NCBI GenBank assembly: GCA_016713665.1
Contig: JADJOR010000002.1
Span: forward strand, 496,001-560,000
DNA: 64,000 nucleotides
Direction of reading: 5' to 3'
Source: Deltaproteobacteria bacterium
GTDB taxonomy: Bacteria > Myxococcota_A > UBA9160 > UBA4427
How positions within the stretch are numbered: position 1 is the stretch's first letter; every line of letters begins with the position of its first letter. Shown piece after piece: positions 44,198 through 55,247 of the stretch. A model generated the notes under the pieces. That model was not told the origin of the DNA. It was given only the letters and a program-made list of their open reading frames with translations, and did no database searches. The position numbers and the translations under genes were made by a program.

Positions 44198-44875
44198 ATG
44201 AACACCACTGGCTCGATTCGAAAAGACGTTCTGGATTCGCTCCGGGGGATCCCGCTCTTCCGGCGGGTCTGCGAGAGCGACCTCGAGGAGCTGGCGACCC
44301 ACCTGATCGAGCGCCGCTTCCCGAAGAACGCGACCGTCGTCGAGGAGGGGCTTCCGGGCGATTACATGTACGTGATCCGCGAGGGGCGGGCGAAGGTCAC
44401 GAAGGCCTCCGACGATGGTCGCGAAAAGATCATGAACTTCCTCGAGGCAGGCGCCTTCTTCGGCGACATGGCCCTGCTCGGCAACGAGACCCGCTCGGCC
44501 AGCGTGAAGACGCTCGAGGAGTCGGTGCTGCTGGCGCTCTCTCGTCGGGATTTCATCGACCTCCTGCGCCAGAGCCCCGATCTCGCCCTGGCCGTGATCG
44601 AGGAGCTCGCGAATCGCCTGCGGGAGACGAACGAGCAGGCTCGATCGCTCTCGTTCCAGGGCGTGGAGGAACGCACGCGGAACCTCTTCGAACGGATCGC
44701 GCGTCCGGCGGAGAGCGGGCCGGCCCGACTGATGACGCCGCCCCTCACGCATCAGCAGATCGCGGACATGGTGGGGACCTCCCGCGAGACGGTGACCCGC
44801 GCGATCAAGCAGCTGAAGGAATCGGGCTGGCTTCTCCAGGAGGGCAAGCGCTACGTGATTCCCGCCGATCGCTGA
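44198..44875 (+). CDS. CRP/FNR-family transcription regulator
   Basis: A 225-residue regulator with an N-terminal cyclic-nucleotide-type barrel (MYVIREGRAKVTKASDDGRE, FFGDMALLGNETRSASVKTLEES), a dimer helix and a C-terminal winged helix (LTHQQIADMVGTSRETVTRAIKQLKESGWL). The recognition helix has SRETVTR as in CRP. The barrel has GDMALL where E. coli CRP has GELGLF, so the ligand could be cAMP, cyclic-di-GMP or another. Between ugd and the TPR lipoprotein gene, it likely tunes the polysaccharide locus. Confidence 0.92.
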   Translation: MNTTGSIRKDVLDSLRGIPLFRRVCESDLEELATHLIERRFPKNATVVEEGLPGDYMYVIREGRAKVTKASDDGREKIMNFLEAGAFFGDMALLGNETRSASVKTLEESVLLALSRRDFIDLLRQSPDLALAVIEELANRLRETNEQARSLSFQGVEERTRNLFERIARPAESGPARLMTPPLTHQQIADMVGTSRETVTRAIKQLKESGWLLQEGKRYVIPADR

Positions 44876-44993
44876 CGGTCGGCCCGGCGAACGCCGCGAC
44901 GCGTCGCCCCGCATCGATCCCCGAGTTGAGTCGAGCTCCCCGTGGCGGGCTTCGGACGCCGAGCCGTTCTGTGGCGGCCGTCTGGGGGATGTC

Positions 44994-45003
44994 GCAAGCT
45001 TGC
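44994..45003. other. Perfect 10-bp palindrome upstream of the TPR lipoprotein gene
   Basis: GCAAGCTTGC reads the same on both strands and sits between GGGGG and CCCC blocks, 59 bp before GTG 45062. It could be an operator or part of a small hairpin. There is no consensus match to a regulator I recognise, so this is only a note. Confidence 0.25.
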
Positions 45004-45061
45004 CCCCGATTCGATTTCCCTCGGGCTTCACGTGTCTGCGGACCCCGGTAAAGGATGAGTC

Positions 45062-47637
45062 GTGAACGCTTCGCAATGCCAATCGCCCCTTCGAACCGCC
45101 ATCACCCCGCTCGGTCTGCTGCTCGGGGTCTTGCTCGCCGTCACCGTGGTCGGCTGCGCCAACGACGCGGATCGCATCGCCGGCTTCATGGAGAGCGGCG
45201 AGGCGTACGTCGAGAAGGGCAAGTTCAACGAGGCGGTGATCGAGTTCAAGAACGTGCTCCAGATCAATCCCGAGCATGCCGGGGCCCACGAGGCCCTTTC
45301 GCTCGCCTATCTCGAGACGGAGAAGCCGCGCGAAGCCTACTGGGAGATGTCCGAGACGGTTCGGCTCGACCCGAAGAACGTCGAAGCGCGGCTGCGCTAC
45401 GGCACCATCTCGGCGGCGATCGGCGAGCACGACGTCGCCCTCGAGCAGGCCGAGGCGGTGCTCGCGCTCGATCCGAAGAGCGCTCCGGCCTTCATCCTCC
45501 GCGCCCAGGGTCGCGAGGCGAAGGAGGATCTGGAAGGTGCCGAGTCCGATTTCAGGGCCGCCGTCGATTCGGATCCGAACGGACCTGCCTATCGCTTCCT
45601 CTACTCGGGCTTCCTCGAGCGCCGTGGGCGCTTCGACGAGGCCGAGAAGGAGCTGCGCAATCTGCTGGCCGTCGAGGAGAGCTACATCGCGTATTCGAGC
45701 CTGGCACGCCTCGTCGCACGCTCGACGGAGCGCGATGCCGAGGCCGAGAGCCTGCTGAAGAAGACCGTCGAGCTCGCCCAGAATGCGCCGCTCGAGGCGG
45801 AGAAGCGCAATACCAAGGAGAAGGCGGGCACCGGGACGTCGTTGATCCCGAACTTCCTGCGCGAAGAAGCCGTGCAGTCGTCGTACCTGCTGCTATCGGC
45901 GTTCCACTTCACCCGCGACCACTTCGATCAGGCGATCGCGACCCTCGAAGAGGGCGTCACGCACAGCAAGTCGAAGATCGAGCTGATCTACCAGATGGCG
46001 CGTCTCCACCGCCTCGAGGGCCATCTCGACGAGGAGGCCGCCCTGATCCGCCGGGCCACCGAGGAGGCGCCCGACAGCCTCGCGGCGCAGCTCGTGCTCT
46101 CTCTCTATCTCAGTCAGCAGAACGACCTCGACGGCGCCCTGGCGGCGGCGCGCAAGGCGGTCGAGATCGCTCCGAGAACCACGGCGCCCAGCTGCGCGAA
46201 GCGGAGCTCCTCGTCGACATCGGCTTCAAGCGCAAGGACGCCGAGGCGATGGACAAGGGCCGCAAGATCGTCGATGCCATCCTCGAAAAGGAGCCGGACA
46301 ACGCCGAGGCCAACTTCGTCAACGCGAAGATCAAGCTGACCGACAACGACGCTGCGGCGGCCAAGCAATCCCTCGAAACCGTGCTGCAGGCGAAGCCGGA
46401 CTGGGCCCAGGCGCGCTTCGTGCTCGGCTCGACCCTCGTCGCTTCGGGCGAATATGCCCGCGCCCGAGTCGAGCTCGCGCGGGCCGTCGAGCTCGATCCC
46501 CAGCTTCTCGACGCGCGCAAGCTGCTCGCGAAGGTGCATGCCCAGCTGGGCGAGCACGAGTTCGCGATCGAGCAGGGACGCGCCTATCTCGCGCAACGGC
46601 CTGATGATGGCGAAGTGCGCATCGTCGTCGGTCAGAGTCTGATCCGTGTCGGTCGCGGCGAAGAGGCCTACACCGAGGTGGAGAAGATCCCGGAGGAGAA
46701 GCGGGACGCCTCGGCGCATTTCGCCCTTGGGCGTCTCGATCTCGCATTCGGTCGCGTGGATCAGGGACGGGCTCGATTGCTCAAGGCGGACGAGATGGCG
46801 CCGGGCAACGCGCAGGTCCTGCGGACGTTGCTCGCGCTCGACCAGCAGCAGGGCAAGCTCGCGGAGTCCGTCGCGCGCATCGAGAAGGCCGCCGCGGCCA
46901 ATCCGAAGGACAGCTCGCTCGCGGAGCTGCAGGGCGAGGTCGCGCTGCTCGCCGGGGATACGGCGGCCGGGCGCAAGGCGCTCGAGCATGCGATCGAGCT
47001 CGATGGCCGAAACGTGACGGCCCAGCTGACCCTCGCCGACATCGCGCTGCGCGAAGGCAAGAAGACCGAGATGATCCAGATCCTGGAGCGGGCGGCGGCC
47101 TCGGTGCCCGAGTCGGCGGATCTGCAGTACCGGCTCGCCATCGCCTACGAGCAGAACGATCGACGAGCCGATGCGATCACGGCCTACGAGAAGGCGATCG
47201 GCATCAACAACGATCTCGCGATGGCGAAGAACAACCTCGCCTACCTGATCGCCGAGAGCGGAGGCGACCTCGACCGGGCACTCGAGCTGGCCCAGCAGGC
47301 CAAGGAACAGCTTCCGGACGACGGCAATGCCTCGGATACCCTCGGCTGGGTCATGCTCAAGCGCGGTGTGCCCTCGGCCGCGATCGGATACCTCGAAGAG
47401 GCCCGGGGCCGCTTCCCACAGGACGCATTCGAGGTCCAGGGCATCGTCCGCAACCACCTGGCCGAGGCCTACGAGCGCAACTCCGAGCCGGAGAAGGCGA
47501 TCGCCGAGAGCCGCAAGTCCGTCGAGTTCGGCGAGAGCCTGGTGGCCGCTGCCAAGAAGCAGGGCCGCTCGCTCGACCAGCCCGCCTGGGCCGCGGAGGC
47601 CCGCAAGCGCCTCGAGCGCCTCGGCGCCCAGGGCTGA
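45062..47637 (+). CDS. PrsT-like TPR-repeat lipoprotein, with a -1 frameshift
   Basis: A roughly 858-residue TPR protein from GTG 45062 with a lipoprotein signal (LLAVTVVGC) and many TPRs through its length (YVEKGKFNEAVIEFKNVLQINP, YERNSEPEKAIAESRKSVEF and others). PrsT-type lipoproteins occur beside exosortases and are thought to serve in polymer export or protein sorting. The frame breaks near 46174: adding one base lets IAP-ENHGAQLREAELLVDIGFK read through from ...KAVEIAP. A strong hairpin follows the stop. As the break is one base in a good repeat protein, a sequencing or assembly error is likely. Confidence 0.85.
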
Positions 47638-47660
47638 GCCGACCGGGAGAAGGCGACCTC

Positions 47661-47700
47661 CGATCGGGCCGGCCCCCCCCCCCGCGGGCCGACCCGATCG
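47661..47700 (+). terminator. Strong hairpin terminator with an 11-C run, after the TPR lipoprotein gene
   Basis: Arms of 15 bases (47661-47675 and 47686-47700) pair with one mismatch around a 10-nt loop; an uninterrupted run of 11 C at 47673-47683 spans the end of the first arm and the loop. It starts 24 bases after the stop of the gene at 45062. TCATTT follows, a weak T-tract. It likely ends the exopolysaccharide operon. A long C-run is also an error-prone spot for sequencing. Confidence 0.6.
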
Positions 47701-47838
47701 TCATTTCAGCGCAGTCGTCAAGAGTTCCCGGACGCGCACCGATAGGATCGTTGGAGGGGTGCGTGCGTCCGTGGCCGGGCGAGCGCCGCCTGCCACCGGT
47801 TGGCCGCCTTTGCGCGGACACGGTCCACGGAGGATCTC

Positions 47839-49251
47839 ATGAGGCGCACCGAATTCCTGATCGTCCCCCTCGTCGCATTCGGCTTGTCCGCGGCGCCCGC
47901 GTTCGCGGAAGCCCCGGTGAATCCGACGTCGGCAGCCGCCGCGGCATCTGCGCCTTCTCCGACGGCCGAAGCGGCGTCCGAGAAGGCCGCACCGACCGCA
48001 TCGGTCCCCGAGAATGCCGCCACGCCGGCGGCTACGACTACCGAGCCCGTCGACGCGGCGGCGACGGCGACGGCGGTGCCCGTCGTACCCGCCTCGTCCG
48101 TCGCGATCGAGACCGGCGAGGCGGTCAAGGTCGTTCGCGGCTCGAAGACGATCGTCCTCGGTCCGCAGGGCGTCGACGACCAGGGCCGGACGGGTCGACT
48201 CCATACGGTGTCGCGAGGCGACACCCTCTGGGACCTCTCGGCAGCCTATCTCGGGACGCCGTGGGTCTGGCCGTCGGTCTGGACCGACAACCACGACATC
48301 GCGAATCCCCACCTGATCCGTCCCGGTGATCGCATCTGGATCACGGCCAACGAAATGCGCGTCGTCTCGGACGCCGAGGCCGACGCCTTCCTCGAGCGAT
48401 TGCTCGAGGAGAGCGCCGACGCAGGCGACGCGGACCTGACCGCGGCCGAGCCGATGGAGCCGGCGGAGCCCGCCGCTCCGGCCATGGAAGAGGAGATGAC
48501 CTCTGCGCCCGAGGAGCCGATGCTCGCGGCGGTCCCGGATCCGACTCCGACGGGCCGGCAGATCACGGTGAGCACCCGCGCGGCGATGGGATTCCTGACC
48601 GAGGAGCAGCTCGCCGGCGCGTCGAGCATCGTCGACAGCCCGAGCGAGCGGACCCACATGACCGCGGGCGACATCGTCTACCTCGGGCTCGGCGAAGGCG
48701 ACACGCAGGTCGGCGACCGCTTCACCATCTTCGAGGCGGTCGACATCGTCCGCGAAGTCGGGTCGAACCGGATTCTCGGCCACCACGTCGACGTGCTCGG
48801 TTGGGTCGAGGTCAAGCAGCTGACGGGCGATACCTCGATCGGCGAGATCCGCATGAGCTATGCGGAGATCGGTCGCGGGGCGCGCATCGTGGCGCGTCCG
48901 CCGGTCGCTCGAGAGGTCACGGTGCTCCGCACGCCCGACGCGCGCGAGGGGCAGATCGTCTTCCTGCCCTCGTCGCGGACGGTCATGGCGGATGGTGGCT
49001 ACGTCTACCTGAATCGGGGCGAGCTCGACGGTCTCGAGATCGGCAGCGAGCTCGAGGTGGTCGGCCGTGGAGGCATCTACCACGACGCGCCGCGCGGCAT
49101 GGACGTGCAGACGCCGGACCACAAGGTCGCGACGCTCGTCGTCGTGTCGGTCGAGCCGAGCACCGCGGTCGCCTTCGTGTTGAGCTCGGCGCGGGAGCTC
49201 GAAGTCGGCGACACGGTGCGGCCGTTGGCGGCGCGGCTGGCGTCGCGCTGA
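47839..49251 (+). CDS. Secreted LysM-domain protein
   Basis: A 470-residue protein with a signal peptide (LIVPLVAFGLSAAPAFA), a long Ala/Pro/Thr linker, and a LysM domain near residues 127-172 (HTVSRGDTLWDLSAAYLG, then NPHLIRPGDRIWI). The C-terminal 250 or so residues are beta-rich with repeated VGDRFTIFEAV, GWVEVKQLTGD and YVYLNRGELDGLEIG. It is probably periplasmic and binds peptidoglycan. ATG 47839 follows GGAGG. It is the last gene of the exopolysaccharide region, with a separate start and hairpins either side; a role in that system is only inferred from position. Confidence 0.82.
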   Translation: MRRTEFLIVPLVAFGLSAAPAFAEAPVNPTSAAAAASAPSPTAEAASEKAAPTASVPENAATPAATTTEPVDAAATATAVPVVPASSVAIETGEAVKVVRGSKTIVLGPQGVDDQGRTGRLHTVSRGDTLWDLSAAYLGTPWVWPSVWTDNHDIANPHLIRPGDRIWITANEMRVVSDAEADAFLERLLEESADAGDADLTAAEPMEPAEPAAPAMEEEMTSAPEEPMLAAVPDPTPTGRQITVSTRAAMGFLTEEQLAGASSIVDSPSERTHMTAGDIVYLGLGEGDTQVGDRFTIFEAVDIVREVGSNRILGHHVDVLGWVEVKQLTGDTSIGEIRMSYAEIGRGARIVARPPVAREVTVLRTPDAREGQIVFLPSSRTVMADGGYVYLNRGELDGLEIGSELEVVGRGGIYHDAPRGMDVQTPDHKVATLVVVSVEPSTAVAFVLSSARELEVGDTVRPLAARLASR

Positions 49252-49269
49252 GTCATCGCGCCGCGCGTG

Positions 49270-49292
49270 CACGCCGCGCCTCACGCGGCGTG
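49270..49292 (+). terminator. Hairpin after the LysM gene
   Basis: A 9-bp perfect stem (CACGCCGCG and CGCGGCGTG) with a 5-nt loop, 19 bases after the LysM stop. No T-run follows. It plausibly separates this gene from dprA. Confidence 0.45.
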
Positions 49293-49376
49293 AACGGGCG
49301 GTCGCGCGCGGCGAAGGCGAGTCCGAGCTGATTCCATGGCCCGACCCCGGTCGGTCCCGGGAGTCGGACGACGGAA

Positions 49377-50579
49377 TTGCCGAACTCGACAGCCGCGGGC
49401 CTGGCCCCCGGCGAAGCCCGCGCCTGGCTCGCTCTCCAGCGAGCGTTCGCCTTCCTCCCGGAGAAGGTCGCGCCCGCACTGCGTGCCGGGCGATCTCCGG
49501 AATCGTTGCTCGCGGAGGCGGACGTCGAGGTCCCGCCGGAGAGCGGCCCCCTCGACGCCCTCGTCGAGCGGCACGCTCGGCTCGGCGCGCGCCTGATCCC
49601 GCTTCCCGACCCGGCCTATCCCGAATCGCTGCGCGCCCTCGACGATGCGCCTCTCGTGCTCACCGTCCGGGGGAGGCCGGAGGGCCTGTGCGATCCCGCG
49701 ATCGCGATCGTCGGCTCGCGAGCCGCGTCGCTCGCTGCTCGCCGCTTCGCTCACGATCTGGCCCGGGATCTCGCTCGCGAAGGGATCGCGATCGTCTCGG
49801 GCCTCGCGCGGGGGGTCGACGCCGAGGCCCATCGCGGCGCGCTCGAAGCGGGTGGCGTCACGATCGGCGTGCTCGCCTGTGGCGTGGATCGGATCTACCC
49901 GCCGGAACATCGAAGTCTCGCCGTCGAGATGATGCGATCGGGCGCCGTCTTGAGCGAGCTCCCCCTCGACACCCTCCCGCGGCCGCTTCATTTTCCGCTC
50001 CGCAATCGCATCATCAGCGGACTCGTCCGGGCGGTCGTCGTCGTCGAGGCGCGTCGACGCAGCGGCTCCCTCATCACCGTTCGCCACGCGCTGAACCAGG
50101 GCCGTGAGGTCTTCGCCGTGCCGGGACCGGTGGACGGGCCCTTCGCCGCCGGAACCAATCAGCTTCTGCGCGAGGGGGCGCGGGTCATCCAATCGGCGCG
50201 GGACCTGCTCGAAGATCTGGGGATCGCCGGAGTCCGGAGGGGAGCGCGGGTCCCGAAGAGGTCCCTGGCTGAGCGGGAGGTCGCCGAGAGCGGGCATGCA
50301 CCGAAGGCCGATCGCGTCGTTCGCCGCCGCGCCGCCACGCTCGAAAGCCAGCTCCTCGAGCAGCTCGCCAGCGGTCCGAGGACGGCGGACGAGCTGCTGG
50401 CGGAGGCGGGGATCGAGCCGGGCCGCCTCGCGACGGCGCTGCTCGAGCTCGAGCTGGCCGGGCGGATCGCGCAGGAGCGGGACGGCCGGATCCATCTCTG
50501 CCGGCTGGGCGAAGATCGAGCTCCGATGCACCCTTCGCTACGCTGCGCGCCCCCAGAGCCCGAGGAGATCCCGCCGTGA
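49377..50579 (+). CDS. dprA: DNA-processing protein DprA/Smf
   Basis: A 400-residue protein: an N-terminal SAM-like region, the Rossmann-type DprA core ([93 protein letters not shown]) and a C-terminal winged helix ([31 protein letters not shown]). It loads RecA on incoming single-stranded DNA. TTG 49377 is the likely start. The stop overlaps trmFO. topA, usually between them in many bacteria, is not here. Confidence 0.92.
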   Translation: MPNSTAAGLAPGEARAWLALQRAFAFLPEKVAPALRAGRSPESLLAEADVEVPPESGPLDALVERHARLGARLIPLPDPAYPESLRALDDAPLVLTVRGRPEGLCDPAIAIVGSRAASLAARRFAHDLARDLAREGIAIVSGLARGVDAEAHRGALEAGGVTIGVLACGVDRIYPPEHRSLAVEMMRSGAVLSELPLDTLPRPLHFPLRNRIISGLVRAVVVVEARRRSGSLITVRHALNQGREVFAVPGPVDGPFAAGTNQLLREGARVIQSARDLLEDLGIAGVRRGARVPKRSLAEREVAESGHAPKADRVVRRRAATLESQLLEQLASGPRTADELLAEAGIEPGRLATALLELELAGRIAQERDGRIHLCRLGEDRAPMHPSLRCAPPEPEEIPP

Positions 50580-52066
50580 GCGAGCCGTCTTCCATGCAAG
50601 AGGCCATGCAGGAGGCCATGCAGGAGGCCATGCAGGACGCGAGGCAGGACGAGCCGGTCGTCGTGGTCGGAGCGGGCCTCGCGGGCTGCGAGGCCGCGTG
50701 GCAGCTCGCGCGGCGCGGTGTGCGGGTCGTCCTGTACGAGATGAAGCCGGAGCGGATGTCGCCCGCCCATCGTTCGAATGACCTGGCGGAGCTCGTCTGC
50801 AGCAACTCCCTGCGCGCGAATACGCTGGGCAATGCGGTGGGCCTGCTCAAGGAGGAGATGCGGCGGCTCGACTCGCTGATCCTGCGCGTGGCGGACGAGA
50901 CTGCGGTCCCGGCCGGGAAGGCGCTGGCGGTCGATCGGATCGAGTTCTCGCGCCGGGTGACGGAGGCGATCCGTGCGGAGCCGCGGATCGAGCTTCGCGC
51001 CGAGCGCGTGACGCGGATTCCGGAGGCAGCCCACGTCATCCTCGCGACCGGCCCGCTCACCGACTCGGAGCTCGCCCGGGATCTCGGTCGAGCGCTCGGC
51101 GAGGCCTACCTCTACTTCTACGACGCGATCTCGCCGACGATCTATGCCGACTCGATCGACGAGCAGATCGCGTTCCGCGCGTCGCGCTACGACGCCGACT
51201 CCCGCACGGGGGAGGCCGAGGGAGCGGGCGAAGCCGAGGAGCAGGGCGACTATCTGAATCTCCCGCTCTCGAAGGAGCAGTACGAGGCCTTCGTCGAGGC
51301 GCTGCTCGCGGGGGACTCCGTTCCCCTCCACGCGTTCGAGCAGGCGATCTTCTTCGAGGGCTGTCTCCCGATCGAGGAGATGGCGCGGCGCGGGCGGGAG
51401 ACGCTCGCCTTCGGTCCCTTCAAGCCCGTCGGCCTCGTCGACCCGCGGACCGGTCGCCGGCCCTGGGCCGTGGTGCAGCTGCGCCGCGAGGATCGGGCCG
51501 GGACGCTCTGGAATCTCGTCGGTTGCCAGACGAAGCTCCGCGTCGGCGAGCAGAAGCGGATCTTCCGGATGCTTCCGGGGCTCGAAGAGGCGGTCTTCGC
51601 CCGCTTCGGCGGGGTCCACCGCAATACCTACGTGAACGCGCCGCTCCAGCTCGACGCCGAGCTCCAGCTGAAGAAGCGCCCGGGCGTCTTCGTCGCCGGC
51701 CAGATGTCGGGCGTCGAGGGCTATGTCGAGTCGGCGGCGGTCGGCCTGCTCGTGGGCGTCGGGGTCGCACGGCGCGTGCTGGGGCTGCCGCACGAAGCGC
51801 CGCCGGCGGACACGGCCCACGGCGCGCTCCTGCGCCATCTGCAGAACGCCGACGCGAAGCATTTCCAGCCGATGAACGTGAACTACGGGCTCTTTCCGGC
51901 GCTCGAGCCCGAGCGCGCGACCTTCGTCGCGAAGAGCGGGCGGCGCGTCAAGCGACCGAAGCGCGAGAAGAACGAGGAGCTCGCCCGCCGCGCCCTCGAG
52001 TCGCTCGCGGATTATCGCCAGCGCGTCGCCGCTCCCGAGCCCGTCGATCGGTCGGGCGCCGCATGA
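50576..52066 (+). CDS. trmFO: Methylenetetrahydrofolate-tRNA-(uracil-54-C5)-methyltransferase TrmFO
   Basis: A 496-residue flavoprotein making m5U54 in tRNA from methylene-THF. Motifs: [21 protein letters not shown] (FAD), [64 protein letters not shown] and [20 protein letters not shown]. The N-terminus begins with a four-fold MQEA-type tandem repeat not in the family core. The GTG start overlaps the dprA stop, and the end overlaps xerC. Confidence 0.95.
   Translation: MSEPSSMQEAMQEAMQEAMQDARQDEPVVVVGAGLAGCEAAWQLARRGVRVVLYEMKPERMSPAHRSNDLAELVCSNSLRANTLGNAVGLLKEEMRRLDSLILRVADETAVPAGKALAVDRIEFSRRVTEAIRAEPRIELRAERVTRIPEAAHVILATGPLTDSELARDLGRALGEAYLYFYDAISPTIYADSIDEQIAFRASRYDADSRTGEAEGAGEAEEQGDYLNLPLSKEQYEAFVEALLAGDSVPLHAFEQAIFFEGCLPIEEMARRGRETLAFGPFKPVGLVDPRTGRRPWAVVQLRREDRAGTLWNLVGCQTKLRVGEQKRIFRMLPGLEEAVFARFGGVHRNTYVNAPLQLDAELQLKKRPGVFVAGQMSGVEGYVESAAVGLLVGVGVARRVLGLPHEAPPADTAHGALLRHLQNADAKHFQPMNVNYGLFPALEPERATFVAKSGRRVKRPKREKNEELARRALESLADYRQRVAAPEPVDRSGAA
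50594..50641 (+). repeat. 12-bp tandem repeat in the trmFO N-terminus
   Basis: Four copies of a 12-bp unit close to ATGCAGGAGGCC at 50594, 50606, 50618 and 50630. The first has one A for G and the last differs by two bases. They encode MQEA three times, then MQDA. Each unit carries an in-frame ATG and a GGAGG-like core, giving several possible translation starts. Unit length is a multiple of three, so copy changes keep the frame. Confidence 0.9.
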
Positions 52067-53148
52067 ACTGGACGCGTGCGATCGAGGGCTACGGTCGTCA
52101 TCTCGCGAGCGAGCGCGGTATGTCGCCCCATACGCAGCGCGCCTATCTCTCCGACGTCCGGCAGCTGACGATCCAGATCGGCGCCTCGATCTCGCCGGCG
52201 CGCGTCGACGCCGATCACGTGCGGGGCTGGCTCGCGGGTCTCAACAAACGCCGCAGCGCCGCGACGCGCGGGCGCAAGCTGGCCTCCATCCGCTCGTTCT
52301 TCCGCTGGCTCGTCCGCGAGGAAGTCCGTCGCGACGACCCGACCGCCGGGATCCCGATGCCGAAGCTCGAGAAGCGCCTTCCGCGTCCGCTCTCGATCGA
52401 CGATTGCGCTCAGCTCGCGAGCGCGCAGCGCCGCACGAGTCGACGACCCGCGCCCGAGGGCGGGGCGCGCGCCCAGGCCGATCGGTGGCTCGCCCTGCGC
52501 GATCGGGCGATGGTCGAGCTGCTCTACGGGACCGGGATCCGCGTCGGCGAGCTCGTCGCCCTCGACGTGCGGGACCTCGAGCTGCGGGCGCGGGAGGTGC
52601 GCGTCATGGGCAAGGGGAACAAGGAGCGCATCGTGCCGATCCCCGAGCGGGCGCGGGAGGCGCTCTCGGCCTGGCTGGCGGTGCGGCGGCATGCGGGGGT
52701 CCTGCGCGAGCCGCTCTTCATCTCGCTGCGGCCGCGGCGGGAAGAGTCGCCGCGGCGGCTCGCGGCCCGCGAGGCCCGGCGCGTGCTCGACGAGCGCGCC
52801 CGCGGCGCCGACCTGAACGAACGTGTCCATCCCCATCGCCTGCGCCACAGCTACGCCACCCATCTCCTCGACATGGGGGCGGACCTCCGTGAGATCCAGG
52901 AGCTGCTCGGCCACGCGAGCCTCTCGACGACCCAGAAATACACGGCCGTGTCGATCGAACACCTGCGCGACGCCTATGATCAGGCGCATCCCCGGGCGCG
53001 CGATCGCGGTGAGGTCGGGGTGAGCGGAGGTCGCGAGGCAGCCAGCGCCGCCAGACGCCGCGGATCGGCAAGGCCTCCGAAGACCGCGCCGGCCGGTCGG
53101 CGCCGCGCGGGCCCTTCGAGTCCTCCGCCCGAGCCGGGCAAGGCCTGA
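52063..53148 (+). CDS. xerC: Tyrosine recombinase XerC
   Basis: A 361-residue recombinase with the XerC layout: an N-terminal SAM-like domain ([26 protein letters not shown]) and a catalytic domain with R in the [11 protein letters not shown] motif, [32 protein letters not shown] (His and nucleophile Tyr). It resolves chromosome dimers at dif. An Arg/Gly/Ala-rich tail of about 50 residues follows the catalytic Tyr region. ATG 52063 overlaps the trmFO stop. Downstream hslV completes a conserved order. Confidence 0.93.
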   Translation: MNWTRAIEGYGRHLASERGMSPHTQRAYLSDVRQLTIQIGASISPARVDADHVRGWLAGLNKRRSAATRGRKLASIRSFFRWLVREEVRRDDPTAGIPMPKLEKRLPRPLSIDDCAQLASAQRRTSRRPAPEGGARAQADRWLALRDRAMVELLYGTGIRVGELVALDVRDLELRAREVRVMGKGNKERIVPIPERAREALSAWLAVRRHAGVLREPLFISLRPRREESPRRLAAREARRVLDERARGADLNERVHPHRLRHSYATHLLDMGADLREIQELLGHASLSTTQKYTAVSIEHLRDAYDQAHPRARDRGEVGVSGGREAASAARRRGSARPPKTAPAGRRRAGPSSPPPEPGKA

Positions 53149-53255
53149 GCAGGACGCGTCGAGATCCGGGCAAGGGCCGGTCGAGATCGAGCGCAGCACG
53201 AGACCGGACCGTGGCGGGCGCGATTCCGGAACCGGACCTGAACGAGAGGAGAACG

Positions 53256-53812
53256 ATGGGAGACGAGACGATGAGCCTGCGGCCGCGGATCCGCTCGACG
53301 ACCGTCGTGGCGGTCGTGCGCGACGGGAAGATCGCGATCGCGGCGGACGGACAGGTCACCCTCGGTGCCACCGTCATGAAGCAGCGGGCGGAGAAGGTCC
53401 GGAAGGTCGGAAAGGGCCGCGCACTGGTCGGCTTCGCCGGCGGCGTCGCGGACGCGCTGACCCTGCTCGAGCGGCTCGAGGGCAAGTTCGAGAGTCATCC
53501 GGGCAACGTCCGCCGCGCGGCAGTCGAGCTCGCGCGCGACTGGCGGACGGATCGCGTGCTGCGCAAGCTCGAGGCGATGCTGCTCCTCGGCGACCCGACG
53601 ACGCTGCTCATGGTCTCGGGGACGGGCGACGTGATCGAGCCGGACGACGGCGTCGCGGCGATCGGCTCGGGAGGCGCCTACGCCCTCGCGGCCGCTCGTT
53701 CGCTCGTTCGGCACACGTCGCTCACGGCTCGGGAGATCGCCGAGGAGTCCCTGCGCATCGCGTCGGAGATCTGCATCTACACCAATGCCAACATCACCGT
53801 GGAGTCGCTGCC

Positions 53813-53816
<4 letters not shown>
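53256..53816 (+). CDS. hslV: ATP-dependent protease subunit HslV
   Basis: A 186-residue threonine protease: the core [28 protein letters not shown] starts after a 14-residue leader, where processing should expose the N-terminal catalytic Thr. [31 protein letters not shown] and [15 protein letters not shown] are also family-typical. HslV forms a two-ring peptidase with HslU. ATG 53256 follows AGAGGAGAA; the open frame before it is unconserved. The stop overlaps the hslU ATG. Confidence 0.95.
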
Positions 53817-55171
<1,355 letters not shown>

Positions 55172-55247
55172 CGTTCGGCTCCCGGAGGGGGGCGGGGCCC
55201 GCGAATTCTCCGGGTCGCCGTCGGGACGGCCGGGCTGGAAGGAACCG

